Source: Thermosporothrix hazakensis (GTDB lineage: Bacteria; Chloroflexota; Ktedonobacteria; Ktedonobacterales; Ktedonobacteraceae). Taken from it: a DNA stretch of 64,000 nt. The notes under the pieces were generated by a model. That model did not search any database, was not told the DNA's origin, and saw only the letters and a list, made by a program, of their open reading frames with translations. Location of the stretch: NCBI RefSeq assembly GCF_003253565.1, contig NZ_QKUF01000001.1, positions 1 through 64,000 on the forward strand, in the 5' to 3' direction. Shown in pieces: positions 18,155 to 25,826 of the stretch (its first letter is position 1; each line of letters opens with the position of its first letter). A program made the translations under genes and the position numbers.

Positions 18155-20332
18155 ATGGATACAGGTCATATCTATCTCGGGCTCTTGTTGCACAATCACC
18201 AGCCCGTCGGGAATTTTCCCTCGGTCATTCAGCAGGTCTATGAGCAATCATACCTGCCCATGCTCGAAGCGCTGGAGCGTCACCCCGGGGTCAGGGTCTC
18301 GCTACACTACACGGGCTCATTGCTTGATTGGCTGGAAGCGACGCACCCCGAGTTTCTGGAGCGTATCGCCGCTCTTATCCAGCGTGGACAGGTTGAGATC
18401 GTCGGCGGAGGCTACTACGAACCGATCCTGCCCGCTATTCCAGATCGGGACAAAATCGGCCAGATTCGTGCCTTCTCCGAACGACTGCACGCCCTCTTTG
18501 GCACAACCCCTGACGGCATGTGGCTGGCAGAACGCGTCTGGGAGCCCTCGCTTCCCCGCTATCTCGAAGAGGCCGGGATACAATGGACCATCCTCGATGA
18601 CACGCACCTGAAAGCAACCGGCCTGGACGATGACGACCTGTACGGCTACTATGCGACCGAGGATCAAAGCGGCGTGCTCAAAGTCTACGCGACCAGCAAG
18701 AAGCTCCGCTACACCATCCCCTGGCGACCAGTCGCCGAAACGATCCAGTGGCTGCGCTCGCTGGCAAAGCCCGGACAGCAACGGATCGCCGTCATGGGCG
18801 ATGATGGCGAGAAGTTCGGGAGCTGGCCCGAGACCGGTCCATATTGTTGGGGAGAAGACGGGTGGGTCGACGCGTTTCTGAGCGCACTGGAACAGGAATG
18901 CGATTGGCTGCACACGATTCCACTCGGCGAATACGCACGAAGCGCGCCCGCGCTTGGTCGGATCTATATTCCAACAACCTCCTACATCGAGATGTCCGAG
19001 TGGTCGCTACCGCCACGCAAAGCCTACCAGTTTGGCCGCCTGCTCCATAAGCTGGAAGAGAACCGGGAGAACGAGATACTGCAATTCTTCCGGGGCGGCT
19101 TCTGGCGCAACTTCCTCGCTCGCTATCCCGAGGTCAACAACCAGCATAAGAAGATGCTGCGCGTGCATGAGCGCGTTCACGCGGCCGGCGAGACAGAGGC
19201 GCTCCGGCACCTGTGGAAGGCGCAGGCGAATGACACCTACTGGCACGGCCTCTTCGGTGGGGCGTATATGGGCCACATGCGGTCGGCCATCTACCATCAC
19301 CTGATTCGCGCTGAGCATCTCGCCGACCGTGTTTTGCACCAGAATCAGCCCTGGCAATCCTACGAGTTCACCGACTTCGATCGCGATACCCATAATGAGC
19401 TGATTATTGAGGGAAGCGCCCAGAATCTCTATCTCGCGCCAGAGCGAGGCGGCACACTCTTTGAATGGGATCTTCGCCAGAGCGGGCATAATATCCTCAG
19501 CGTGATGGCCCGCCACCCCGAAAGCTACCATCAGGTCTTGCGCGAGTACGAACAGGAGCGGCGACAGAAGGCACGTCAGGCCGCCACAGAGCCACAAGCC
19601 CTTAAGCCGGAATCGCCCCACACCACCGTACGCACGAAAGAGCCAGACCTTGACCGCCTGCTTGTCATCGATAGGCATCGCCGCACCAGCCTGAAAGATC
19701 ACTTCCTGCCCGCCGGTCTCCCCTTCCCGTCCTTTCTACAGAATCGCTATGAGGAACTGGGCGACTTTATCGAGCAGCCCTACCATACCGAGGTGGAGCA
19801 GGACGAGCAGGGTCTGCTTGTCACGCTGACCCGCCAGGGCAAGGTGAAACGCGCTGGCGCCCTCGGACCGCTGCCGGTCTTGCTCACCAAGCAGCTTGTG
19901 ATCGCTCGCGATGCCGAGTACCTGAGCATCAGCTATACACTGGAAAATCGGGGCCGGGCTCGCCTGCACACGTGCTTCGCCTGCGAATGGAACCTGCATC
20001 TCCTCGCCGGAGGCAAGAACGAACAGGCATATTGCTTGATTGAAGGCCAGGCGCCCGCACTGCTGGATCAGAATGAAGAGGTAGCAGACGTACAGGCGTT
20101 ACACGTCGGCAATACCTGGCTCAAGCAGGATATCGGGTTTCTCATCAGTCAAAAAGCGCTGCTCTGGCGCTTCTCGCTTGATGCCGTAACTGGTTCGGAG
20201 GCGGGCTTTGAGCGAACCCACCAGGGAACGTGCATCGTATTCCTCTGGCCCGTCGTACTAGATTCAGGGGGAGTATGGCGCGTTCGCCTTGATTGCACAG
20301 GCAGCCAGCCAGAAGGATTCAGGCTCTCATGA
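18155..20332 (+). CDS. GH57 alpha-amylase / 4-alpha-glucanotransferase
   Basis: Acts on alpha-1,4-glucans, moving maltooligosaccharide units or hydrolysing starch/glycogen. The 725-residue protein opens with LLHNHQPVGNFP, the first GH57 motif. The nucleophile Glu is in MWLAERVWEP (E126) and the acid/base Asp in VMGDDGEKFGSWP (D216/D217), matching the T. litoralis glucanotransferase motifs. SYIEMSEWSLP and the FRGGFWRNFLARYPE region match the central DUF1925 domain; the last 300 residues match the DUF1926 beta-sandwich. Start is uncertain: ATG 18155 fits homologues and has CAGGT nine bases upstream, while ATG 18134 would add seven residues and reading further upstream is unlikely. No signal peptide, so probably cytosolic glycogen metabolism. 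The amidotransferase-like gene follows after 22 bases. Confidence 0.92.
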   Translation: MDTGHIYLGLLLHNHQPVGNFPSVIQQVYEQSYLPMLEALERHPGVRVSLHYTGSLLDWLEATHPEFLERIAALIQRGQVEIVGGGYYEPILPAIPDRDKIGQIRAFSERLHALFGTTPDGMWLAERVWEPSLPRYLEEAGIQWTILDDTHLKATGLDDDDLYGYYATEDQSGVLKVYATSKKLRYTIPWRPVAETIQWLRSLAKPGQQRIAVMGDDGEKFGSWPETGPYCWGEDGWVDAFLSALEQECDWLHTIPLGEYARSAPALGRIYIPTTSYIEMSEWSLPPRKAYQFGRLLHKLEENRENEILQFFRGGFWRNFLARYPEVNNQHKKMLRVHERVHAAGETEALRHLWKAQANDTYWHGLFGGAYMGHMRSAIYHHLIRAEHLADRVLHQNQPWQSYEFTDFDRDTHNELIIEGSAQNLYLAPERGGTLFEWDLRQSGHNILSVMARHPESYHQVLREYEQERRQKARQAATEPQALKPESPHTTVRTKEPDLDRLLVIDRHRRTSLKDHFLPAGLPFPSFLQNRYEELGDFIEQPYHTEVEQDEQGLLVTLTRQGKVKRAGALGPLPVLLTKQLVIARDAEYLSISYTLENRGRARLHTCFACEWNLHLLAGGKNEQAYCLIEGQAPALLDQNEEVADVQALHVGNTWLKQDIGFLISQKALLWRFSLDAVTGSEAGFERTHQGTCIVFLWPVVLDSGGVWRVRLDCTGSQPEGFRLS

Positions 20333-20354
20333 TTTCGCAAAGGGAAGGATGACG

Positions 20355-21071
20355 ATGGCGAAACAAATACTGGTACTTCAGCATGCACAAGAAGATCCAA
20401 TTGGCTTTCTAGGGGAGATCCTGGAAGAATATGGCATCTCTTTTGAGCCAGTTCTTGTCGAAACCGAGACCCTCCCCGACCCGACAGCCTATGCAGCAGT
20501 CATAGCCCTGGGAGGCACACAACACGTCTATGACAGGGAGCGTCACCCATATTTCGCCACTGAGGCGCCTTTTTTACGGCACCTGGTCGAGCAAGATATT
20601 CCCTATCTGGGCATTTGTCTGGGGAGCCAGTTGTTAGCGGATGCCCTCGGCGGGCACGTGCGTCGGCACCACACGGCAGAAATCGGCTTCTATGATGTCG
20701 AGCTAACGCCAGAGGGACGCGCAGACCCGCTCTTCGCCGGTTTCGCTGATGCCTGCACAGTGTTTCACTGGCATGAAGATGTTTTCGAGCTGCCAGCCGG
20801 TGCGGTCCTGCTGGCAACCAGCCCGGCAGCCCGTAATCAGGCGTTTCGTATCGGGAAACATGCATATGGGCTACAATTTCATATCGAGATAACACCCGAG
20901 ATGCTTCAGCTCTGGCTTCAGGCACCAGTTCAACGGCCTCGGAGTGCGCAGGAGATCGCGCTATTGGAGCGATTGCAGAGGGAACAGAGAGAGAAGTTTC
21001 CTATTTTCCATAGGCATTCGCGTATACTATTTAAGAACTTTCTGAAAAGCAGTAATCTGTTACAGGAATAA
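20355..21071 (+). CDS. class I glutamine amidotransferase-like protein
   Basis: The 238-residue protein has a full catalytic triad: nucleophile Cys88 in YLGICLGSQLLADALGG, and His176 and Glu178 in LQFHIEITPEM. It resembles the GMP-synthase-like GATase1 group, stand-alone members of which include YfeJ-like proteins and gamma-glutamyl hydrolases. No synthetase partner is adjacent, so the ammonia acceptor is unknown. ATG 20355 is chosen because GGAAGG lies six bases before it; ATG 20349 overlaps that site. It follows the GH57 gene by 22 bases and is probably co-transcribed with it. Confidence 0.88.
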   Translation: MAKQILVLQHAQEDPIGFLGEILEEYGISFEPVLVETETLPDPTAYAAVIALGGTQHVYDRERHPYFATEAPFLRHLVEQDIPYLGICLGSQLLADALGGHVRRHHTAEIGFYDVELTPEGRADPLFAGFADACTVFHWHEDVFELPAGAVLLATSPAARNQAFRIGKHAYGLQFHIEITPEMLQLWLQAPVQRPRSAQEIALLERLQREQREKFPIFHRHSRILFKNFLKSSNLLQE

Positions 21072-21112
21072 TTGGGATGAACGGTAGACCCTTTTCATTT
21101 GTTCCCTCTATC

Positions 21113-21121
21113 TGCTATACT
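21113..21121 (+). promoter_or_regulatory. extended -10 promoter (TGCTATACT) before the PP2C gene
   Basis: TGC followed by TATACT (21116-21121). A TTTTCA lies 18-19 bases upstream as a weak -35. The predicted leader is about 185 bases, with nothing else recognised in it. Confidence 0.5.
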
Positions 21122-21312
21122 TGCACTCATAACACATTGTCGGAAGACTGGCGAGCATACACCAGCATACCTGACAGGCTTTCGCAGATAATACAATACA
21201 TTTTCAGGCACGGACATACTTAGCTCAAGAGGTGGCACATCGGAGACCGCTACTATTTATCTTCCTATTTCCTGGTTGACAGGAAGAATACTATAGATTA
21301 TTGGTGAATAGT

Positions 21313-22332
21313 ATGTACAATGCCATAGCTTCCCTCGCTAGAGGTGCGGAGCAAGATATGAATATAGAATTCCTTGAAAGGCTGCATTCAAGCAAGATGC
21401 CGCAGTACAACAATATTCAAAGCACCATTCTGACAAACGACTATGGACCTATTGCCCTGCCACCTTTCACATTTGCTTTTAAAACTACTGCATGTGAACG
21501 CCACCCGACACGCAACGAGGATAGCATCCTTTTAGAGGAGGAAACCGGCCTTGCTGCTGTTTTCGATGGAGTCGGCGGCAGTGCAGCAGGAGAAGTTGCC
21601 TCGCAAACAGCGGTACAAGCCACGCGTCAGGAATGGAAGCGCATTGTCAGGCAGTTTCAGCAGGGGCGTAAAAAGCACACCTTCCTCGAATATACTGAGC
21701 GGTCAAACCTGCCCACCCTCCTTGAACGACTGATTCTGAACGCCGATGAACAGGTACGCACTGAGGGAGCCCGCCGAGCCGGAACCGACAATCTTGCCAC
21801 CACCGTCGCCCTTGCCGCCATTTGCCGTATCCCGGGACAACGCCACTATAAACTACTCTTTTCCCACGTTGGAGACAGTCGCATCTACCTGCTCCGCAGC
21901 GACGAATCCCTGAAACGCCTGACCACCGATGACGGCCTGCTTGGCAAGCTGGTCGAGAACCAATTGATTGACAACGAAGACGCCCTGCACATCGATCAGG
22001 CATGCAGCACCGAACAACTCAGCGATGTTGAATTCAGCTACTTCCGCTTGCGGGGCGGGATCACACAGGCACTTGGCGGTCCTATTGCCCCGACAGTCCA
22101 TCTGGGCGAGTGCACCATCTATCCCGGCGATCGCCTCCTGCTCTGTACTGACGGTATTCACGACAACCTCACCGACAAGGAAATTGAAGCGGTCCTGCGC
22201 AACTCGTCACGCAACGCTGCCGCCCGTATCCTTGTCGAACAATCCATCGAACGCTCGCATGAGCCACGCAATATGAATATTCGCGCCAAGCCCGATGATA
22301 TGAGCGCCATTGTGATTACCTGCCGTTTCTAG
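21313..22332 (+). CDS. PP2C-family serine/threonine protein phosphatase
   Basis: Metal-dependent phosphatase that would reverse Ser/Thr kinase action; two such kinases lie at 35123-36724 and 38273-39439. The 339-residue protein has the PPM motifs in order: RHPTRNEDS, VFDGVGGSAAGE (metal Asp), SHVGDSRIYLL, LLCTDGIHDNLTD (metal Asp), and KPDDMSAIVI (metal Asp near the C-terminus). All metal ligands are present, so it should be active. No membrane segment; an N-terminal extension of about 55 residues is unconserved. ATG 21313 is chosen because GGTGA lies five bases upstream; TTG 21301 and GTG 21304 are alternatives. A strong terminator follows. Confidence 0.92.
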   Translation: MYNAIASLARGAEQDMNIEFLERLHSSKMPQYNNIQSTILTNDYGPIALPPFTFAFKTTACERHPTRNEDSILLEEETGLAAVFDGVGGSAAGEVASQTAVQATRQEWKRIVRQFQQGRKKHTFLEYTERSNLPTLLERLILNADEQVRTEGARRAGTDNLATTVALAAICRIPGQRHYKLLFSHVGDSRIYLLRSDESLKRLTTDDGLLGKLVENQLIDNEDALHIDQACSTEQLSDVEFSYFRLRGGITQALGGPIAPTVHLGECTIYPGDRLLLCTDGIHDNLTDKEIEAVLRNSSRNAAARILVEQSIERSHEPRNMNIRAKPDDMSAIVITCRF

Positions 22333-22350
22333 CATTTCTACCCATCCATG

Positions 22351-22413
22351 CCGGTTGCATAGGCCCTACGCAAAAAGCACTAGCCAGAAAGCACTATGCA
22401 ACCGGTGCTTTTT
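22351..22413 (+). terminator. terminator after the PP2C gene
   Basis: A 12-bp stem, CCGGTTGCATAG (22351-22362) with CTATGCAACCGG (22394-22405), encloses a loop of about 31 bases and is followed by TGC and T5, then more T-rich sequence. Confidence 0.75.
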
Positions 22414-22508
22414 CTCCTTTTTCCCTCCACCATGCGTTACTTATTAGAGGCCCGTGTCTGGTTCTCATCAGATCGTACAGGAAATTCTTGTGTACGCATC
22501 TATTGCGT

Positions 22509-22537
22509 TCCACAGGGACTTATATATAGCTTACACT
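22509..22537 (+). promoter_or_regulatory. possible promoter of the CAP-domain lipoprotein gene
   Basis: TCCACA (4 of 6 bases of the consensus) at 22509-22514, 17 bases, then TACACT at 22532-22537, in an AT-rich stretch. It would give a leader of about 65 bases. Weak -35. Confidence 0.35.
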
Positions 22538-22608
22538 GATCTAGACAGCACGACGCACATACCACCTTCATGCCCGGATGTTGACGTCGTGAGAGGAGGG
22601 TAACACTT

Positions 22609-23364
22609 TTGGGTAGGAAAAGGAGCCTTCTGCTGGCGCTTGTTTGCCTCGTTTTCTTAAGCGCCTGCGGATTCAAGTCAGAGACCACACAAACAAGCCC
22701 GAACACATCACAGAGCTGGAAAACGTATGAGGTGACGTTTGTCGGGCATCAGGACCCGACCCCGGCATCAACGCCAAAACCCAAGCCGACCGCGACACAG
22801 ACGGCCACGCCAACCCCTACCCCGACCCTGACCCCCAGCCCCACACCTACGCCCACGCGGACGCCACCACCGACCAATAACCCACCGACTGATATTCCAC
22901 AGACTGGCTCAGGAGCAGCCCCCTATGGTCCGCCACCCGCACTGACTTCGGTCGAGATTGAACTGACACAACAGCTTTTCGCGAAGATCAACAGCGACCG
23001 CGCCGCCCGTGGCCTGCCTCCCTTTGAATGGGACGACACGCTCGCAGGAATCGCCCGGCTTCATAGCTGGAACATGTATCACTGTGGTTTCAGTCATACC
23101 TGCCCCGATGGCAGCGACCAATGCACGCGCATCAAGGCCGCAGGCTTCCCCAATGCCACCGATTGTGGTGAGAACATCGGCAGCGCAGGCCCCTCTACGC
23201 CCCCGTGGACAAATGTTGCAGCCGTGCAGCAATCGATGGTCGATGAGGGTCCGAGCGGCTGGCACTTTATCCACCTGTTCAGCACCACGCTGCATAAAAT
23301 CGGCATCGGCGTGTATGTTGACCCGAGCGGGTGGGTCTGGTTTACCGAAGACATGGTAAGTTAA
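22609..23364 (+). CDS. secreted CAP/SCP-domain lipoprotein
   Basis: 251 residues. The N-terminus is a lipoprotein signal: RKR, a hydrophobic stretch LLLALVCLVFL and lipobox LSAC with Cys at about residue 20. Next comes a long Pro/Thr linker (about 45-105, built of TP repeats), typical of cell-surface spacers. The CAP (cysteine-rich secretory/PR-1) domain follows, with INSDRAARGLPPFEWDDTL, HSWNMYHCGFSHTC and CGENIGSAG. Bacterial CAP proteins are secreted and of mostly unknown function. The TTG start has a strong GAGAGGAGGG eight bases upstream and puts the signal peptide at the start. It is preceded by the PP2C terminator, so it is its own unit or leads into the glycosidase gene. Confidence 0.9.
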   Translation: MGRKRSLLLALVCLVFLSACGFKSETTQTSPNTSQSWKTYEVTFVGHQDPTPASTPKPKPTATQTATPTPTPTLTPSPTPTPTRTPPPTNNPPTDIPQTGSGAAPYGPPPALTSVEIELTQQLFAKINSDRAARGLPPFEWDDTLAGIARLHSWNMYHCGFSHTCPDGSDQCTRIKAAGFPNATDCGENIGSAGPSTPPWTNVAAVQQSMVDEGPSGWHFIHLFSTTLHKIGIGVYVDPSGWVWFTEDMVS

Positions 23365-23473
23365 GCAGCCCGGGAGGGCCGCGTTGCTCTCCCACGCCTT
23401 GCGGTTGCGCTCGTATCATACAATAGAAGCAACTATTGAGAATAGCAAGCGAGGCAGGACGGAGGTTCGCGCC

Positions 23474-25792
23474 ATGATCCCGCAAGACGAGTTTACGCCC
23501 TTCGGCTATCTGGATAACCCGTATCATAGCTGGAAGCTCAATCCAAGTGGTGTCTTGCGCTCAAAGGAACCGCTGGCAATGGGCTGGCATATGCCGAATT
23601 TTGGCAGCTACGCCCGCAACCAGTTTCAATACAGCGCACATCTGGCTCTTGGGCTGAAAATCGGCAAAATGGTGCTGATTACCCCGGGAGACTTCAAGCG
23701 CCACAAGTGCCAGATCTTCAGCCGTCTCCACACCAAAAACCGCTTTGAGTATACCTGTATCGTTCCTACCATCCACCTGACACTGACGGCCCGCTACTTC
23801 CTTATCAATGAACATGCGCTTGGCTGCATCATCACGCTGGCTGCGCCATCCGCACAGCAGCTTCCCGTCACACTCTACCTGATGCATCAGCACATTCATA
23901 ACCCACACACCAGCCGTCTCTGGGAGCATGGCATCTACACCATGACTGGACCACATCCCGGCACCTGTCTGCTCGGCATTGCCAGCGAGGGAGACGCGTT
24001 TCTGCATGGCGCACGCTCGGCGGATGGAGGTCCGCTGACCTTCGACACCATGCATACCGTTATCGCCCCCGAAGATGCTGCGATGCTGGCCCACTCGATC
24101 CCGGTCGCCGAGCCGAGCGTCACCGAATATGAGGAAAGCACCGGCTGGCAGGCCCGCACCGTAGTTCAACCCTGCCACCTGATCCTTGATGGCGCTCCCC
24201 GCACGATCAACGCTGTGCTGACACGCGGCATCTCCCAGGACCAGGTCATAGAGCGCTGGAACGACAGTATTGAAGAGATCGCCCGCGCCGAGGCAGAGCA
24301 TCGCGAAGATGATGAGCGCTTCTGGAACCGTGCCCCCCGGCTTGAGGGCGATTGGCCCGACCACTGGCGGCGCGGGCTGGTCTACGATCTGGAAACACTG
24401 CGCATGGTGATTCGGCCATCAGTCGGCGTCCTGACCCACTTCTTCGATGGCATGCAGATACAGGCTCCGCGCGCGGTGCTGGCTGAGGCCGGGATAGATA
24501 CGCTCCTGCTCAGTTACGCTGATCCCGAACTGGCCGCTGAAGTGCTCCTCTGCCACTTTGAGGAGGCGCCCCGGCCTAACCTCCCCTGTATGCGCGAGGA
24601 TGGCAGCTATAACATGGTTGCTGACGATGGGCAGATATGCGGCACGGCTCCCGAATGGGGCTTCCCGCTCTGGTGTATTGATCAGCAGTTCCGCCGCAGT
24701 GGCGACCTGTTCTGGCTGCATCGCCTGTACCCGCGAGTTGCAGCCTATCTACGCTGGTGGCTTGAGCATCGGCGAGACCGTGATGGCTGGCTGGTCTATG
24801 CCTGTTCCTGGGAAAGCGGGCAGGATGTTTCGAGTCGCTTCGGCACTCAGCAGACCGGCGGCACCATTATCGAGCATGTGCGCCCCTCGGATCTTCAGGC
24901 CAGCATGGCACAGGGAGCCGCGATTCTGGCTGATTGGGCCGCTCAACTCGCCCGGGCCGAGAATCTGCCGCCGCTTCCCGATCTGCCCCCTATCGATTAT
25001 CAGACCGAGACAAAAGTATGGCAGCAGGTTGCCAATGAGTTCCGCAAGAAGACGCTCCAGATGTGGCATGACGGCTGGTTCAGAGACTATGACTCGGGCA
25101 CAGGCGAGCACTCCAATCAGCAGGACACGATGCACCTCGCGCCGGTCTTCTGCGGTGTCGCCACGCCAGAACAGCTTGAGCAGCTTCGCCCGGCCATCCA
25201 GAAGCCTCCCTATCATAGCGGCTGGCATACGCTCTCATGGCCGCCCGTGACGCTGACCCTCGTTGGGGCTGCCCTTGCCGCTCATATGCCAGAGGAGGCC
25301 ACCCGCATCGCCTCGACGTTCATTGACGCCTCGTGGCGTAGCACTGACCGTCGCATGCTCGACGAGCATAAAGGGCTACCCGGCATCACTCGCGAGTACC
25401 TTCGCACAATTGAGGTGGGCAAATGGGGCGAAATCGACTACGTGAACGCCGGTATTGAGGGCTACGGCTGGGGAGCGCTCAGCATCTATCTGTTCATACA
25501 CGTGCTGCTTGGCTTACATGAGCGCCGCGCCGGACAGCTTCATGTCGCGCCCATGCTCCCCCAGGATCTCCGTACGATCGGGGCAAGGTATCGAGTACGC
25601 ACGATTCAGTGGGGAAAGCACACGCTCTCGCTTGAGCTACATGTGCAGGAGAAGGAGCGCTACACCTGCCGTCTGGAAGCGTCGCGAGACGAGGCAGTAC
25701 AACCCGAACTGGGACTGGATCCACAACGGGTATCGCAACACTGGGAGTGGTCTGCCGCGTGGGGTGAAGGGCAAACGCTCACCCTTCCCTGA
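23474..25792 (+). CDS. (alpha/alpha)6-barrel glycoside hydrolase (MGH1/GH63-like)
   Basis: 772 residues. The N-terminal third is beta-rich (KLNPSGVLRSKEPLAMGWHMPNF), as in GH63/GH15-like enzymes. From about residue 300 the sequence is helical with toroid motifs: WPDHWRRGLVYDLETLR, EWGFPLWCIDQQFRRSGD, ACSWESGQDVSSRF and WGEIDYVNAGIEGYGWGA near the end. This resembles mannosylglycerate-hydrolase-like and trehalase/glucosidase families; the exact substrate and catalytic acids are not assigned. There is no signal peptide, so a cytosolic role. ATG 23474 has GGAGG eight bases upstream; a TTG 90 bases before is less likely. It ends 34 bases from the convergent protease gene. Confidence 0.82.
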   Translation: MIPQDEFTPFGYLDNPYHSWKLNPSGVLRSKEPLAMGWHMPNFGSYARNQFQYSAHLALGLKIGKMVLITPGDFKRHKCQIFSRLHTKNRFEYTCIVPTIHLTLTARYFLINEHALGCIITLAAPSAQQLPVTLYLMHQHIHNPHTSRLWEHGIYTMTGPHPGTCLLGIASEGDAFLHGARSADGGPLTFDTMHTVIAPEDAAMLAHSIPVAEPSVTEYEESTGWQARTVVQPCHLILDGAPRTINAVLTRGISQDQVIERWNDSIEEIARAEAEHREDDERFWNRAPRLEGDWPDHWRRGLVYDLETLRMVIRPSVGVLTHFFDGMQIQAPRAVLAEAGIDTLLLSYADPELAAEVLLCHFEEAPRPNLPCMREDGSYNMVADDGQICGTAPEWGFPLWCIDQQFRRSGDLFWLHRLYPRVAAYLRWWLEHRRDRDGWLVYACSWESGQDVSSRFGTQQTGGTIIEHVRPSDLQASMAQGAAILADWAAQLARAENLPPLPDLPPIDYQTETKVWQQVANEFRKKTLQMWHDGWFRDYDSGTGEHSNQQDTMHLAPVFCGVATPEQLEQLRPAIQKPPYHSGWHTLSWPPVTLTLVGAALAAHMPEEATRIASTFIDASWRSTDRRMLDEHKGLPGITREYLRTIEVGKWGEIDYVNAGIEGYGWGALSIYLFIHVLLGLHERRAGQLHVAPMLPQDLRTIGARYRVRTIQWGKHTLSLELHVQEKERYTCRLEASRDEAVQPELGLDPQRVSQHWEWSAAWGEGQTLTLP

Positions 25793-25813
25793 CACGGGCC
25801 AGAAAGACCCGTG
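25793..25813. terminator. small hairpin between convergent glycosidase and protease genes
   Basis: CACGGG (25793-25798) pairs with CCCGTG (25808-25813) around a nine-base loop. Neither side has a U tract, so termination efficiency is doubtful, but the place between convergent genes fits. Confidence 0.35.
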
Positions 25814-25826
25814 CCAGTTCAGCCCG

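Noticed and set aside
22790..22900. C-rich ACCCC/CCCAC tract as a DNA repeat element
   Set aside because: It is the in-frame Thr-Pro linker of the CAP-domain lipoprotein; repetition follows from the protein.
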